Positions 11,846 through 24,176 of a stretch of 64,000 nt of DNA are shown in pieces. The notes beneath the pieces were generated by a model, which saw only the letters and a program-made list of their open reading frames with translations, was not told the origin of the DNA and did not search any database. The translations under genes were made by a program, and so were the position numbers. Origin of the DNA: Glycine soja (taxonomy: Eukaryota; Streptophyta; Magnoliopsida; Fabales; Fabaceae); the NCBI RefSeq assembly GCF_004193775.1, contig NC_041002.1, positions 14,646,113-14,710,112 of the forward strand, given 5' to 3'. How positions within the stretch are numbered: position 1 is the first letter of the stretch; each line of letters opens with the position of its first letter.

Positions 11846-13019
11846 TGATGTGCCATCATTTTCTTCTATTTTCTAAACCCTTTTTGCACCATTTTAATTA
11901 CTGATTGGTCTTAATTGTCAATTAATCAGGCAGTTTTATTATTTGGGCTCATTTAGCTAATTTGATGTTTTTAATCTAATTTCAGGAATTAATGAAACAT
12001 TGGGCTTAATCCGGATTGTGGTTATGGACTTGAAGAGGGCAAATAAAGCAGCGCTTACCTTAGTTAATTTCTAATTAGGAAATTTCGCAATTTTATTTTA
12101 TGTTGTTCATAGTTTATTTCGTTTTGGGGCCAGAGTATTGTAATAGGGCCCAGTGACTTTGAGTGACTCTTTTTAAATAGCAGCCTTGGGATTCGTGTAA
12201 GGCATTCTGTTATGCTATTCATTATTCAGAGCTTTGTTTTAGGGTTTTCATTTTTCTGTTTTGAGGCTTCTGAGTTCGTAATGCAATTTTACGTTTTCTG
12301 CTTCTAATTACAATTTCGTTCTTGCTTCTTCTTCTACTCTCATTTACGTTTCTGTTCCATTTTACATTTCTGTTCGTTTACGTTTCTGTTCATTTACGTT
12401 TCCGTTCATTTACGTTTCTGCTTCATGTTTAAATTGCGTTTTCTATTTGAATCCATGGAAGGCTAGATTTTCTGGTGTTGTTTCCTTTTGAGGATGAAGC
12501 CCAACTCTTTTTGAGGTTTCGCTTGTAATGTGGTTTCCTGGCAGTTCTCCCTTCACCAGTATCCCAAATTCGTGAATATTAATCAGTGCACGCTTCGTGT
12601 TCGATTAATTGCCTCTGAGCCTAACTTGCGTTCATGCTTAATGGACGAAGGGCTAACTGGTGTATGTGGTGCCTAATCACGTATTGAAAACCCTAAGTTG
12701 ATTTTCGCTTAGTAAATTGAAGTAGGGTTGGATTAAGTGGTTGACTGTTAGGGACGAATTCTCCATAACCCAGGAAAAGAGAATGGCTTCTGAATCAGAG
12801 GAAACAACCCGTTTTTAATATTAGTAGTTTCGTATTCCAGTTTACTTGTTCTGCTCCTTAATCACAAAACAAACAAACCCCCCCCCAATCGTTACTGTTA
12901 CTGTTACTGCAAGTATATTATGAACATTTGGTTTGTCACTGCTCGTTGGGAAACGACCTAGGATCACTTCCTAGTTACTGCATTTTCATGTTTATTTGAT
13001 TCGGGTACGGCCTCGATCA
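11846..13019 (+). mobile_element. Inner LTR, probably Tat/Athila-type Ty3/gypsy
   Basis: About 1,174 bp. It starts TGATGTGCC and ends CTCGATCA, so the ends form a short TGAT/ATCA inverted repeat. It is preceded by a purine tract and followed by AATTTGGCGCC, the primer-binding context common in plant gypsy elements. A TATA-like TTTTTAAATAG lies near 12170. The flanks GGAGG and AATTT are not duplications, so this is not a separate solo-LTR insertion. It sits inside the larger insertion with parts of its own internal flanks on both sides. Confidence 0.65.
12341..12420 (+). repeat. Short tandem repeat in the inner LTR
   Basis: Five imperfect copies of a roughly 16-17 bp unit built on TTTACGTTTCTGTTCA (variants TTTACATTTC, TTTACGTTTCCG) occur in series. 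It lies in the presumed transcribed part of the LTR, after the TATA-like site. Confidence 0.7.
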
Positions 13020-13030
13020 AATTTGGCGCC
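13020..13030 (+). other. Primer-binding-site-like sequence
   Basis: AATTTGGCGCC immediately follows the CA end of the inner LTR. TTTGGCGCC is the usual start of the minus-strand primer site in Tat/Athila-type elements. The site is cut short at 13031, where the sequence switches to a different LTR end. Confidence 0.6.
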
Positions 13031-13033
13031 TAA

Positions 13034-13186
13034 GTGGTGAGCTTCTTCTAGACTCATCTTCTCCTTGAAGTGGCGTCTCCTCTCTCTCTTCCTTCTCCAT
13101 TCCGCTGCCATTCATCTTCCAAGGAGCAAAGGAATCCATTGATGAAGAAGATCCTAGGCCTACAAGCTCCAATGGAGCTTACATCA
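13034..13186 (+). repeat. Second copy of the LTR 3' end found at 434-586
   Basis: 153 bp matching 434-586 without gaps, with two substitutions by eye (GTGGTGTCTCC to GTGGCGTCTCC, and CCAAGAAGC to CCAAGGAGC). Both copies end CTTACATCA. This defines an LTR terminus shared by two separate insertions about 12.6 kb apart. Confidence 0.9.
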
Positions 13187-13224
13187 CGATGGGTTTAATT
13201 TTTATCCTTAGATTGGCTCAATAT
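13187..13224. repeat. Satellite C-monomer sliver between two insertions, with the CGATG and AATAT duplications
   Basis: Only 38 bp of array 1 separate the two insertions. It begins with the right CGATG (13187-13191) and ends with the left AATAT (13220-13224). It matches positions about 48-87 of monomer C. The satellite phase continues perfectly from 11459 through this piece to 14259 onward. Confidence 0.9.
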
Positions 13225-13410
13225 TGTGAATGTATGTATACATGATTTTGATGATGTCAAAGAAGAATCTAACAAGGCTGCTTCAAATGATAAGCATTTG
13301 CTTCAAGAATAATTCAAGATTGCTTCAACAAACAAAGCCTTGTTTCAAGATTCACTAAAGACCAAGCCTTGCCTTAAAACAAAGTGCTTTCAAGACATGC
13401 AAGGCTCTGG

Positions 13411-13625
13411 TAATCGATTACCAGGAAGTGTAATCGATTACCAGAAGACAGGGTTGAGAAATAGCTGTTGAAAAAGGTTCTGAATTTGAATTTTCAACAT
13501 GTAATCGATTACCGTATGTCTGTAATCGATTACCAGCAACGAAACTTTGGAAATTCAAATTCAAAAGTCATAACCCTTCAAATTATAACTGTGTAATCGA
13601 TTACACAAACATTATAATCGATTAC
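13411..13625 (+). repeat. Cluster of six TAATCGATTA motifs in the LTR U3
   Basis: Copies start at about 13411, 13431, 13502, 13522, 13593 and 13614, usually followed by CC. They form three pairs with a spacing of about 20 bp within each pair and about 70-90 bp between pairs. The core ATCGAT is palindromic. They lie 75-290 bp upstream of the TATA box, as enhancer-type sites would. Confidence 0.85.
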
Positions 13626-13698
13626 CAGTGGAAAGTTTTCAGAAAATCTGCCAACAGTCACATCTTTTCATTAGATTTGTGAATGGTCATCAAAGGCC

Positions 13699-13706
13699 TA
13701 TAAATA
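13699..13706 (+). promoter_or_regulatory. TATA box of the solo LTR
   Basis: TATAAATA in GGCCTATAAATAGGTGAC, about 475 bp from the LTR start and just downstream of the palindrome cluster. It is a likely polymerase II promoter of the parent element. Whether it is active in this solo LTR is unknown. Confidence 0.6.
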
Positions 13707-15369
13707 GGTGACTTGGGCACGAATTTTAGATAGAGATTTTTGCTTGGCAAAAATGTCTTATCCTCTCAAAAGACAATGAGAGAGATTCCAAAAGAACTTC
13801 ATTGTCAAATGCTCTCTCAAAAGAAATCCTTGGCCAAACACTTGCAAAATCTATAAGGATTCCTACATGATCTTTATTGTAATATTCTTCTCTTGAAGAG
13901 AGAATTCTTCTTCCATTCTTCTTATTCAATGAGATTGGTTAAGAGACTGTGAGTCTCTTGTTGTAAAGGATTCCTGAACACAAGGGATGGGTTGTCCCTG
14001 TGTGGTTCAGACTTTGTAATGGATTTTACAAAGATAGTGGAAATCTCAAGTGGGTTGCTTGAGTACTGGACGTAGGCACGGGTTGTGGCCGAACCAGTAT
14101 AAAACTGTGTTTGCATTCTCTCTTCCCTTATCTCATTTATGTTATTGCAATCAATTTTGCCTTGCATGTTTATAGAACATTATTAAATTGATTATTGTTG
14201 CTTCTTCTGCATTCTAAGCCTATCCCTCTTAAGATTATTGAGGCCACAAGGTCTAACAAATATATTATGAGCTTCGATCGGGCATCCGATTCAAATGTTA
14301 TGGCCATCCGAATTTGTCTGGGCATTCCATTTCAACTTTCAATCGCCATGATATATTATGGGCCTCAATCGGACATCCGAGTCAAAACTTTTGCACGTAA
14401 GAATTCATGCGGGTCTTGCATGTTAAATTATTAGCGTCGCGATAGGTTACTGGCCTTATTCGGAGATCCGATGGAAAAGTTATGGTCGTTTGTATATGCA
14501 ATGGGTTTCATTTTTATCCTTAGAGCGTCTCAACAAATTATGAGCTTAGATCGGGCATCCGAGTAAAACGTTATGGTCGTCCGAATTTTCGTGGGCATTC
14601 CATTTCTACTTTCAAGTGCCATGATATATTATGGGCCTCAATCGGACAACCGAGTCAAAACTTTTGCTTGTCGGAATTTGCCCGGGTCTTCCATGTTAAA
14701 TTTTGAGCGTCGCGAAAGGTTACTTGCCTTATTCGGAGATCCGGTGGAAAAGTTATGGTCGTTTGTATTTGCGAGGGGCTTCCTTTTTTTCCATAGAGCG
14801 TCTCAACAAATTATGAGCTTAGATCGGGAATCTGAGTCAAACATTATGGTCGTCCGAATTTTCGTGGGCATTCCATTTCTATTATCGAGTGCCATGATAT
14901 ATTATAGGCCTCAATCGGACATCAGAGTCAAAACTTTTGCACGTAAGATTTCATGCGGGTCTTCCATGTAAAATTATGAGCGTCGCGATAGGTTACTGGC
15001 CTTATTCGGAGATCCGGTGGAAAAGTTATGGTCATTTGTATTTGCGATGGGTTACATTTTTATCCTAAGGGCGTCTCAACAAATTATGAGCTTATATCAG
15101 GGATCCGAGTCAAACGTTATGGCCATCCGATTATGTCTGGTCGTTCCATTTGAACTTTTAATCGCCATGATATATTACGGTCCTCAATCGGACATCCGAG
15201 TCAACACTTTTGCCCGTCGAAATTCACCCAAGTCTTCCATGTTAAATTTTGACCGTCACGATAGGTTACTTGCCTTATTCGGTGATCCGGTGGAAAATTA
15301 TGGCCGTTTGTATTTGCGATGGGTTTCATTTTTATCCTTAGATCGTCTCAATATATTATGAGCTTCGAT

Positions 15370-16925
15370 TAGGCATCTGATTCAAATGTTATGGCCGTCC
15401 GAATTTGTCTGGGCATTCCATTTGAACTTTTAATCGCCATGATATATTATGGGCCTCAATCAGACATCCGAGTCAACACTTTTGCCCGTCGGAATTCACC
15501 CGAGTATTCCATATTAAATTATGAGCGTCGCGATAGGTTGCTCGCTTTATTCGGAGATCCGGTGGAAAAGTTATGGTCGTTTCTATATGCGATGGGTTTC
15601 ATTTTTATCCTTAGAGCGTCTCAACAAATTATGAGCTTAGATCGGGCATCCGAGTAAAACGTTATGGTCGTCCGAATTTTCGTGGGGATTCCATTTCTAC
15701 TTTCAAGTGCCATGATATAATATGGGCCTCAATCGGACATCCGAGTCAAAACGTTTGCACGTCGGAATTTGCCCGGGTCTTCCATGTTAAATTTTGAGCG
15801 TCGCGATAGGTTACTTGCTTTATTCGGAGATCCGGTGGAAACGTTATGGTCGTTTGTATTTGCGAGGGGCTTCATTTTTATCCATAGAGCATCTCAACAA
15901 ATTATAAGCTTAGATCGGGAATCTGAGTCAAACATTATGGTCGTCCGAATTTTCGTGGGCATTCCATTTCTACTTTCGAGTGCCATGATATATTATGGGC
16001 CTCAATCGGACATCCGAGTCAACACTTTTGCCAGTCGAAATTCACCTGAGTCTTCCATCTTAAATTTTAACCGCCGCGATAGTTTACTTGACTTATTCGG
16101 AGATCCGGTGGAAAATTATGGTCATTTGTATTAGCGATGGGTTTCATTTTTATCCTTAGATCGTCTCAATATATTATGAGCTTCGATTGGGCATCTGATT
16201 CAAATGTTATGGCCGTCCGAATTTGTCTGGGCATTCCATTTGAACTTTTAATCGCCATGATATATTATGGGCCTCAATCAGACATCCGAGTCAACACTTT
16301 TGCCCGTCGGAATTCACCCGAGTATTCCATATTAAATTATGAGCGTCGCGATAGGTTGCTCGCTTTATTCGGAGATCCGGTGGAAAAGTTATGGTCGATT
16401 CTATATGCGATGGGTTTCATTTTTATCCTTAGAGCGTCTCAACAAATTATGAGCTTAGATCGGGCATCCGAGTAAAACGTTACGGTCGTCCGAATTTTCG
16501 TGGGGATTCCATTTCTACTTTCAAGTGCCATGATATAATATGGGCCTCAATCGGACATCCGAGTCAAAACGTTTGCACGTCGGAATTTGCCCGGGTCTTC
16601 CATGTTAAATTTTGAGCGTCGCGATAGGTTACTTGCTTTATTCGGAGATCCGGTGGAAACGTTATGGTCGTTTGTCTTTGCGAGGGGCTTCATTTTTATC
16701 CATAGAGCATCTCAACAAATTATAAGCTTAGATCGGGAATCTGAGTCAAACATTATGGTCGTCCGAATTTTCGTGGGCATTCCATTTCTACTTTCGAGTG
16801 CCATGATATATTATGGGCCTCAATCGGACATCCGAGTCAACACTTTTGCCAGTCGAAATTCACCTGAGTCTTCCATCTTAAATTTTAACCGCCGCGATAG
16901 TTTACTTGACTTATTCGGAGATCCT
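15370..16925. repeat. 818-bp segmental tandem duplication in array 1
   Basis: Two near-identical copies lie 818 bp apart (nine monomers less 1 bp). Shared variants include CCCGAGTATTCCATATTAAA (about 15497 and 16315), TGCCATGATATAATATGGGC (about 15709 and 16527) and CATCTTAAATTTTAACCGCC (about 16056 and 16874). These private mutations exclude chance similarity between ordinary units. Confidence 0.85.
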
Positions 16926-17894
16926 GTGGAAAAGTTATGGTCGTTTGTATTTGCGATGGGCTTCACTTTTATCCAAAGAGCGTATCAACAAATTATGAGC
17001 TTAGATCGGGCATCGGAGTCAATCGTTATGGTCGTCCGAATATTCGTGGGCATTCCATTTGAACTTTTAATCGCCATGAAATATTACGGTGCTCAATCAG
17101 ACATCCCAGTCAACACTTTTGCCCGTCGGAATTCACCCGAGTCTTCCATGTTAAATTTTGACCTTCGCGATAGGTTACTTGCCTTATTCGGAGATCCGGT
17201 GGAAAAGTTATAGTCGTTTGTATTTGCGATGGGCTTCATTTTTATCCAAAGAGCGTCTCAAGAAATTATGAGCTTTGATCGAGCATCTGAGTCAATCGTT
17301 ATGGTCGTCCGAATTTTCGTGGGCATTCCATTTGAACTTTTAATCGCCATGATATATTACGGTCCTCAATCAAACATCCCAGTCAACACTTTTGCCCGTC
17401 GGAATTCAGCCGAGTCTTCCATGTTAAATTTTGACCGTCGCGATAGGTTACTTGGCTTATTCGGAGATCCGGTGGAAAATTATGGTTGTTTGTATTTGCG
17501 ATGGGTTTCATATTTATCCTTAGGTCGTCTCAATATATTATGAGCTTCGATCGGGCATCCGATTCAAATGTTATGGCCGTCCGAATTTGTCTGGGCATTC
17601 CATTTCAACTTTTAATTGCCATGATATATTATGGGCCTCAATCAGACATCCGAGTCAAAACTTCTGGACGTAAGAATTCATGCGGGTCTTCCATGTTAAA
17701 TTATGAGCGTCGCGATAGGTTACTGGCCTTATTCGGAGATCGCATGGAAATTTTATGGGCATTTGTATATGCGATGGGTTTCATTTTTATCCTTTGAGCG
17801 TCTCAACAAATTATGAGCTTAGATCGGGCATCCGAGTAAAACGTTATGGTCGTCCGAATTTTCGTGGTCATTCCATTTCTACTATCGAGTGCCA

Positions 17895-18984
17895 TGATAT
17901 ATTACGGGCCTCAATCGGACATCAGAGTCAAAACTTTTGCACGTAAGAATTCATGCGGGTCTTCCAAGATAAATTATGCGCGTCGCGATAGGTTACTGGC
18001 CTTATTCGGAGATCCCGTGGAATAGTTATGGTCGTTTGTATTTGCGATGGGTTACATTTTTATCCTAAGAGCGTCTCAACAACTTATGAGCTTATATCAA
18101 GGATCCGAGTCAAACGTTATGGCCGTCCGAATATGTGTGGTCGTTCCATTTCAACTTTTAATCGCCATGATATATTCCGATCCTCAATCGGACATCCGAG
18201 TCAACACTTTTGCCCGTCGAAATTCACTCGAGTCTTCCATGTTAAATTTTGACCGTCGCGATAGGTTTCTTGCCTTTTTCGGAGATCCGGTGGAAAATTA
18301 TGGTCATTTGTATTAGCGATGGGTTTCATTTTTATCTTTGGATCGTCTCAATATATTATGAGCTTCGATCGGGCATCCGATTCAAATGTTATGGCCGTCC
18401 AAATTTGTCTGGGCATTCCATTTCAACTTTTAATCGCCATGATATATTACGGGCCTCAATCGAACATCAGAGTCAAAACTTTTGCACGTAAGAATTCATG
18501 CGGGTCTTCCAAGATAAATTATGCGCGTCGCGATAGGTTACTGGCCTTATTCGGAGATCCCGTGGAATAGTTATGGTCGTTTGTATTTGCGATGGGTTAC
18601 ATTTTTATCCTAAGAGCGTCTCAACAACTTATGAGCTTATATCAAGGATCCGAGTCAAACGTTATGGCCGTCCGAATATGTGTGGTCGTTCCATTTCAAC
18701 TTTTAATCGCCATGATATATTCCGATCCTCAATCGGACATCCGAGTCAACACTTTTGCCCGTCGAAATTCACTCGAGTCTTCCATGTTAAATTTTGACCG
18801 TCGCGATAGGTTTCTTGCCTTTTTCGGAGATCCGGTGGAAAATTATGGTCATTTGTATTAGCGATGGGTTTCATTTTTATCTTTAGATCGTCTCAATATA
18901 TTATGAGCTTCGATCGGGCATCCGATTCAAATGTTATGGCCGTCCAAATTTGTCTGGGCATTCCATTTCAACTTTTAATCGCCA
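17895..18984. repeat. 545-bp segmental tandem duplication in array 1
   Basis: Copies begin at about 17895 and 18440. Shared private variants are CTTCCAAGATAAATTATGCG, CCCGTGGAATAGTTATGG (a stop in the coding-like frame) and ATATATTCCGATCCTC. The unit is two 272-273 bp repeats. Confidence 0.85.
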
Positions 18985-20139
18985 TGATATATTATGGGCC
19001 TCAATCAGACATCCGAGTCAAAAATTTTGCACGTAAGAATTCATGCGGGTCTTCCATGTTAAATTATGAGCGTCGCGATAGGTTACTGGCCTTATTCGGA
19101 GATCCGATGGAATAGTTATGGTCGTTTGTATTTGCGATGGGTTTCATTTTTATCCTTAGAGAGTCTCAACAAATTATGAGCTTAGATCGGGCATCCGAGT
19201 AAAACGTTAAGGCCGTCCGAATTTTCGTGGGCATTCCATTTCTACTATCGACTGCCATGATTAATTATGGGCCTCAATCAGACATCCCAGTCAAAACTTT
19301 TGCCCGTCGGAATTCACCCGAGTCTTCCATGTTAAATTTTGAGCGTCGCGATAGGTTACTTGACTTATTCGGAGATCCGGTGGAAAAGTTATGGTTGTTT
19401 GTATTTGCGATGGGCTTCATTTTTATCCAAAGAGCGTCTCAACAAATTATGAGCTTAGATCGGCCATCTGAGTCAATCGTTATGGTTGTCCGAATTTTCG
19501 TTGGCATTCCATTTGAACTTTTAATCGCCATGATATATTATGATCCTCAATTAGACGTCCCAGTCAACACTTTTGCCCGTCGGAATTCACCCGAGTCTTC
19601 AATGTTAAATTTTGACCGTCGCGATAGGTTACTTTCCTTATTCAGAGGTCCGGTGAAAAAGTTATGGTCTTTTGTATTTGCGATGGGCTTCATTTTTATC
19701 CTAAGAGCATCTCAACCAATTATAAGCTTAGATCGGGCATCTGAGTCAAACGTTATGGTCATCCGAATTTTCGTGGGCATTCGATTTCTACTTTCAAGTG
19801 CCATGATATATTATGGGCCTCAATCGGACATCCGAGTCAAAACTTTTGCACATCGGTATTTTCCCGGGTCTTCCATGTTAAATTATGAGCGTCGCGATAG
19901 GTTACTGGCCTTATTCGGAGATCCGATGGAATAGTTATGGTCGTTTGTATTTGCGATGAGTTTCATTTTTATCCTTAGAGCGTCTCAACAAATTATGAGC
20001 TTAGATCGGGCATCCGAGTAAAATGTTATGGTCGTCCGAATTTTCGTGGGCATTCCATTTCTACTATCGACTACCATGATAAATTATGGGCCTCAATCAG
20101 ACATCCCAGTCAAAACTTTTGCCCGTCGGAATTCACCCG

Positions 20140-22315
20140 AGTCTTCCATGTTAAATTTTGAGCGTCGCGATAGGTTACTTGACTTATTCGGAGATCCGGT
20201 GGAAAAGTTATGGTCGTTTGTATTTGCGATGGGCTTCATTTTTATCCAAAGATCGTCTCAAAAATTATGAGCTTAGATCGGGAATCTGAGTCAATCGTTA
20301 TGGTCGTCCGAATTTTCATGGGCATTCCATTTGAACTTTTAATCGCCATGATATATTACGGTCCTCAATCAGACATCCCAGTCAACACTTTTGCCCATCG
20401 GAATTCACCCGAGTCTTCCATGTTAAATTTTGAGCGTCGCGATAGGTTACTTGCCTTATTCGGAGATGCGGTGTAAAAGTTATGGTCGTTTGTATTTGTG
20501 ATGGCTTCATTTTTATCCAAAGAGCGTCTCAACAAATTATGAGCTTAGATTGGGCATCTGAGTCAAACGTTATGGTTGTCCGAATTTTCGTGGGCATTCC
20601 AATTCTACTTTCAAGTGCCATGATATATTATGAGCCTCAATGGGACATCCGAGTCAAAAATTTTGCACGTCTGAATTTGCCCGGGTCTTCCATGTTAAAT
20701 TTTGAGCGTCGCGATAGGATATTTGCGTTATTCGGAGATCCGGTGGAAAAGTTATGGTCGTTTGTATTTACGAGGGGCTTCATTTTTATCGATAAGCGTC
20801 TCAACAAATTATGAGCTTAGATCGGGCATCCGAGTCAAACGTTATGGTCGTCCTAATTTTCGTGTGCATTCCATTTCTACTTTCATGTGCCATGATATAT
20901 TACGGTCCTCAATCAGACATCCCTGTGAACACTTTTGCCCGTCGGAATTCACCCGAGTCTTCCATGTTAAATTTTGAGCGTCGCGATAGGTTACTTGACT
21001 TATTCGGAGATCCGGCGGAAAAGTTATGGTCGTTTGTATTTGTGATGGGCTTCATTTTTATCCAAAGATCGTCTCAAAAATTATGAGCTTAGATCGGGAA
21101 TCTGAGTCAATCGTTATGGTCGTCCGAATTTTCGTGGGCATTCCATTTGAACTTTTAATCGCCATGATATATTACGGTCCTCAATCAGACATCCCAGTCA
21201 ACACTTTTGCCCATAGGAATTCACCTGAGTCTTCCATGTTAAATTTTGAGCGTCGCGATAGGTTACTTGACTTATTCGGAGATCCGGTGGAAAAGTTATG
21301 GTCGTTTGTATTTGCGATGGGCTTCATTTTTATCCAAAGATCGTCTCAAAAATTATGAGCTTAGATCGGGAATCTGAGTCAATCGTTATGGTCGTCCGAA
21401 TTTTCATGGGCATTCCATTTGAACTTTTAATCGCCATGATATATTACGGTCCTCAATCAGACATCCCAGTCAACACTTTTGCCCATCGGAATTCACCCGA
21501 GTCTTCCATGTTAAATTTTGAGCGTCGCGATAGGTTACTTGCCTTATTCGGAGATGCGGTGTAAAAGTTATGGTCGTTTGTATTTGTGATGGCTTCATTT
21601 TTATCCAAAGAGCGTCTCAACAAATTATGAGCTTAGATTGGGCATCTGAGTCAAACGTTATGGTTGTCCGAATTTTCGTGGGCATTCCAATTCTACTTTC
21701 AAGTGCCATGATATATTATGAGCCTCAATGGGACATCCGAGTCAAAAATTTTGCACGTCTGAATTTGCCCGGGTCTTCCATGTTAAATTTTGAGCGTCGC
21801 GATAGGATATTTGCGTTATTCGGAGATCCGGTGGAAAAGTTATGGTCGTTTGTATTTACGAGGGGCTTCATTTTTATCGATAAGCGTCTCAACAAATTAT
21901 GAGCTTAGATCGGGCATCCGAGTCAAACGTTATGGTCGTCCTAATTTTCGTGTGCATTCCATTTCTACTTTCATGTGCCATGATATATTACGGTCCTCAA
22001 TCAGACATCCCTGTGAACACTTTTGCCCGTCGGAATTCACCCGAGTCTTCCATGTTAAATTTTGAGCGTCGCGATAGGTTACTTGACTTATTCGGAGATC
22101 CGGCGGAAAAGTTATGGTCGTTTGTATTTGTGATGGGCTTCATTTTTATCCAAAGATCGTCTCAAAAATTATGAGCTTAGATCGGGAATCTGAGTCAATC
22201 GTTATGGTCGTCCGAATTTTCGTGGGCATTCCATTTGAACTTTTAATCGCCATGATATATTACGGTCCTCAATCAGACATCCCAGTCAACACTTTTGCCC
22301 ATAGGAATTCACCTG
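20140..22315. repeat. 1,088-bp near-perfect segmental tandem duplication in array 1
   Basis: Four consecutive 272-bp units are repeated with an offset of 1,088 bp. Identical private features include CGGAGATGCGGTGTAAAAG, CGATAGGATATTTGCGTTAT, TTATCGATAAGCGTCTC and CATCCCTGTGAACACTTTT. The open frames in the two copies are identical over hundreds of residues, so this is among the youngest duplications in the window. Edges are approximate. Confidence 0.9.
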
Positions 22316-24176
22316 AGTCTTCCATGTTAAATTTTGAGCGTCGCGATAGGTTACTTGCCTTATTCGGAGATGCGGTGGAAAAGTTATGGTCGTTTGTATT
22401 TGTGATGGCTTCATTTTTATCCAATGAGCGTCTCAACAAATTATGAGCTTAGATTGGGCTTCTGAGTCAAACGTTATGGTTTTCCGAATTTTCGTGGGCA
22501 TTCCATTTCTACTTTCAAGTGCCATGATATATTATGGGCCTCAATCGGACATCCGAGTCAAAACTTTTGCACGTCGGAATTTGCCCGGGTCTTCCATGTT
22601 AAATTTTGAGCGTCGCGATAGGTTACTTGCCTTATTCGGACATCCGATGGAAAAGTTATGTTCGTTTGTATTTGCGATGGGTTACATTTTTATCCTCAGA
22701 GCGTCTCAACAAATTACGAGCTTATATCAGGGATCCGAGTCATACGTTTTGGCCGTCCGAATATGTGTGGTCGTTCCATTTCAACTTTTAATCGCCATGA
22801 TATATTACGGTCTTCAATTGGACATCCTAGTCAACACTTTTGCCCGTCGAAATTCAGCAAAGTCTTCCATGTTAAATTTTGACCGGTGGAAAAGTTATGG
22901 TCGTTTGTATTTGCGATGGGCTTCATTTTTATCCAAAGAGCGTCTCAACAAATTATGAGCTTAGATCGGGCATCTGAGTCAAACGTTATGGTCGTCCGAA
23001 TTTTTGTGGGCATTCCAATTCTACTTTCAAGTGCCATGATATATTATGGGCCTCAATCGGACATCCGAGTCAAAAATTTTGCATGTCAGAATTTGCCCAG
23101 GACTTCCATGTTAAATTTTCAGCGTCGCAATAGGTTATTTGCCTTATTCAGAGATCTGGTGGAAAAGTTATGGTCGTTTGTATTTGCGAGGGGCTTCATT
23201 TTTATCCAAAGAGCGTCTCAACAAATTATGAGCTTAGATCGGGCATCTGAGTCAAACGTTATGGTCGTCCGAATTTTCGTGGGCATTCCATTTCTACTTT
23301 CGAGTGCCATGATATATTATGGGCCTCAATCGGACATCCGAGTCAAAACTTTTGCACGTAAGAATTCATGCGGGTCTTCCATGTTAATTTATGAGCGTCG
23401 CGATAGGTTACTGGCCTTATTCGGAGATCCAGTGGAAAAGTTATGGTTGTTTGTATTTGCGATGGGTTACATTTTTATCGTAAGAGCGTCTCAACAAATT
23501 ATGAGCTTATATCAGGGATCCGAGTCAAACGTTATGGCCGTCCAAATATGTGTGGTCGTTCCATTTCAACTTTTAATCGCCATGATATATTACGGTCCTG
23601 AATCGGACACCCGAGTCAACACTTTTGCCCGTCGAAATTCACCCGAGTCCTCCATGTTAAATTTTGACCATCGCGATAGGTTACTTGCCTCATTCGGAGA
23701 TCCGGTGGAAAATTATGATCGTTTTTATTTGCGATGGGTTTCATTTTTATCCTTAGATCGTCTCAATATATTATAAACTTTGATCGGGCTTCCGATTCAC
23801 ATGGTATGGCCGTCCGAATTTGTCAGGGCAATCCATTTCAACTTTTAATCGCCATGATACATTATAGGTTACTTTCCTTATTCGGAGATCCGGAGGAAAA
23901 GTTATGGCCCTTTGTATTTGCGATGGGCTTCATTTTTATCCTAACAGCATCTCGATACATTATGAGCTTCAATCGGGAATCCGAGTCAATCGTTATGGTC
24001 GTCCAAATTTTTGTGGGCATTCCATTTGAACTTTTAATCGCCATGATATATTACGGTCCGCAATCAGACATCCCAGTCAACACTTTTGCCCGTCGGAATT
24101 CACCCGAGTCTTCCATGTTAAATTTTGAGCGTCGCGATAGGTTACTTGCCTTATTCGGAGATGCGGTGGAAAAGTT

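Larger units (their letters stand above)
11460..13186 (+). mobile_element. Composite retrotransposon insertion (chimeric LTR structure) in satellite
   Basis: A 1,727-bp insertion begins TGATG, ends CATCA and is flanked by a perfect 5-bp TSD (CGATG), as for LTR-element integration. Inside, the parts do not fit one element. The left segment is 11460-11845. A polypurine-tract-like GAGGGGGAGG precedes a second LTR-like unit starting TGATGTGCC at 11846 and ending GATCA at 13019. That is followed at once by a gypsy-type primer site AATTTGGCGCC (13020-13030). The final 153 bp (13034-13186) are nearly identical to the LTR end at 434-586. No coding region of use is present. It may be a template-switch product or the recombined remains of nested elements. 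The outer edges are secure; the internal history is inference. Confidence 0.8.
13225..14258 (+). mobile_element. Solo LTR, probably copia-type
   Basis: A 1,034-bp insertion begins TGTGAATGTATG and ends GGTCTAACA, flanked by AATAT at 13220-13224 and 14259-14263. There is no internal region, so it is a solo LTR left by LTR-LTR recombination. It has TATAAATA at 13699-13706 and six copies of a TAATCGATTA palindrome upstream of it. Repeated TAATCGATTACC is a feature I associate with soybean copia LTRs, but that attribution is from memory. The minus-strand open frames at 13726-14167 have no recognisable domain and are not called as genes. Confidence 0.88.

Noticed and set aside
11846..13019. Inner LTR as an independent solo-LTR insertion
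   Set aside because: Its flanks (GGAGG and AATTT) are not a target-site duplication, and it retains purine-tract-like and primer-site-like sequence outside its ends.
13411..13625. TAATCGATTA copies as a CRISPR-like repeat-spacer array
   Set aside because: The motif is only 10-12 bp, the spacing is uneven, and it lies in the promoter region of a plant LTR.
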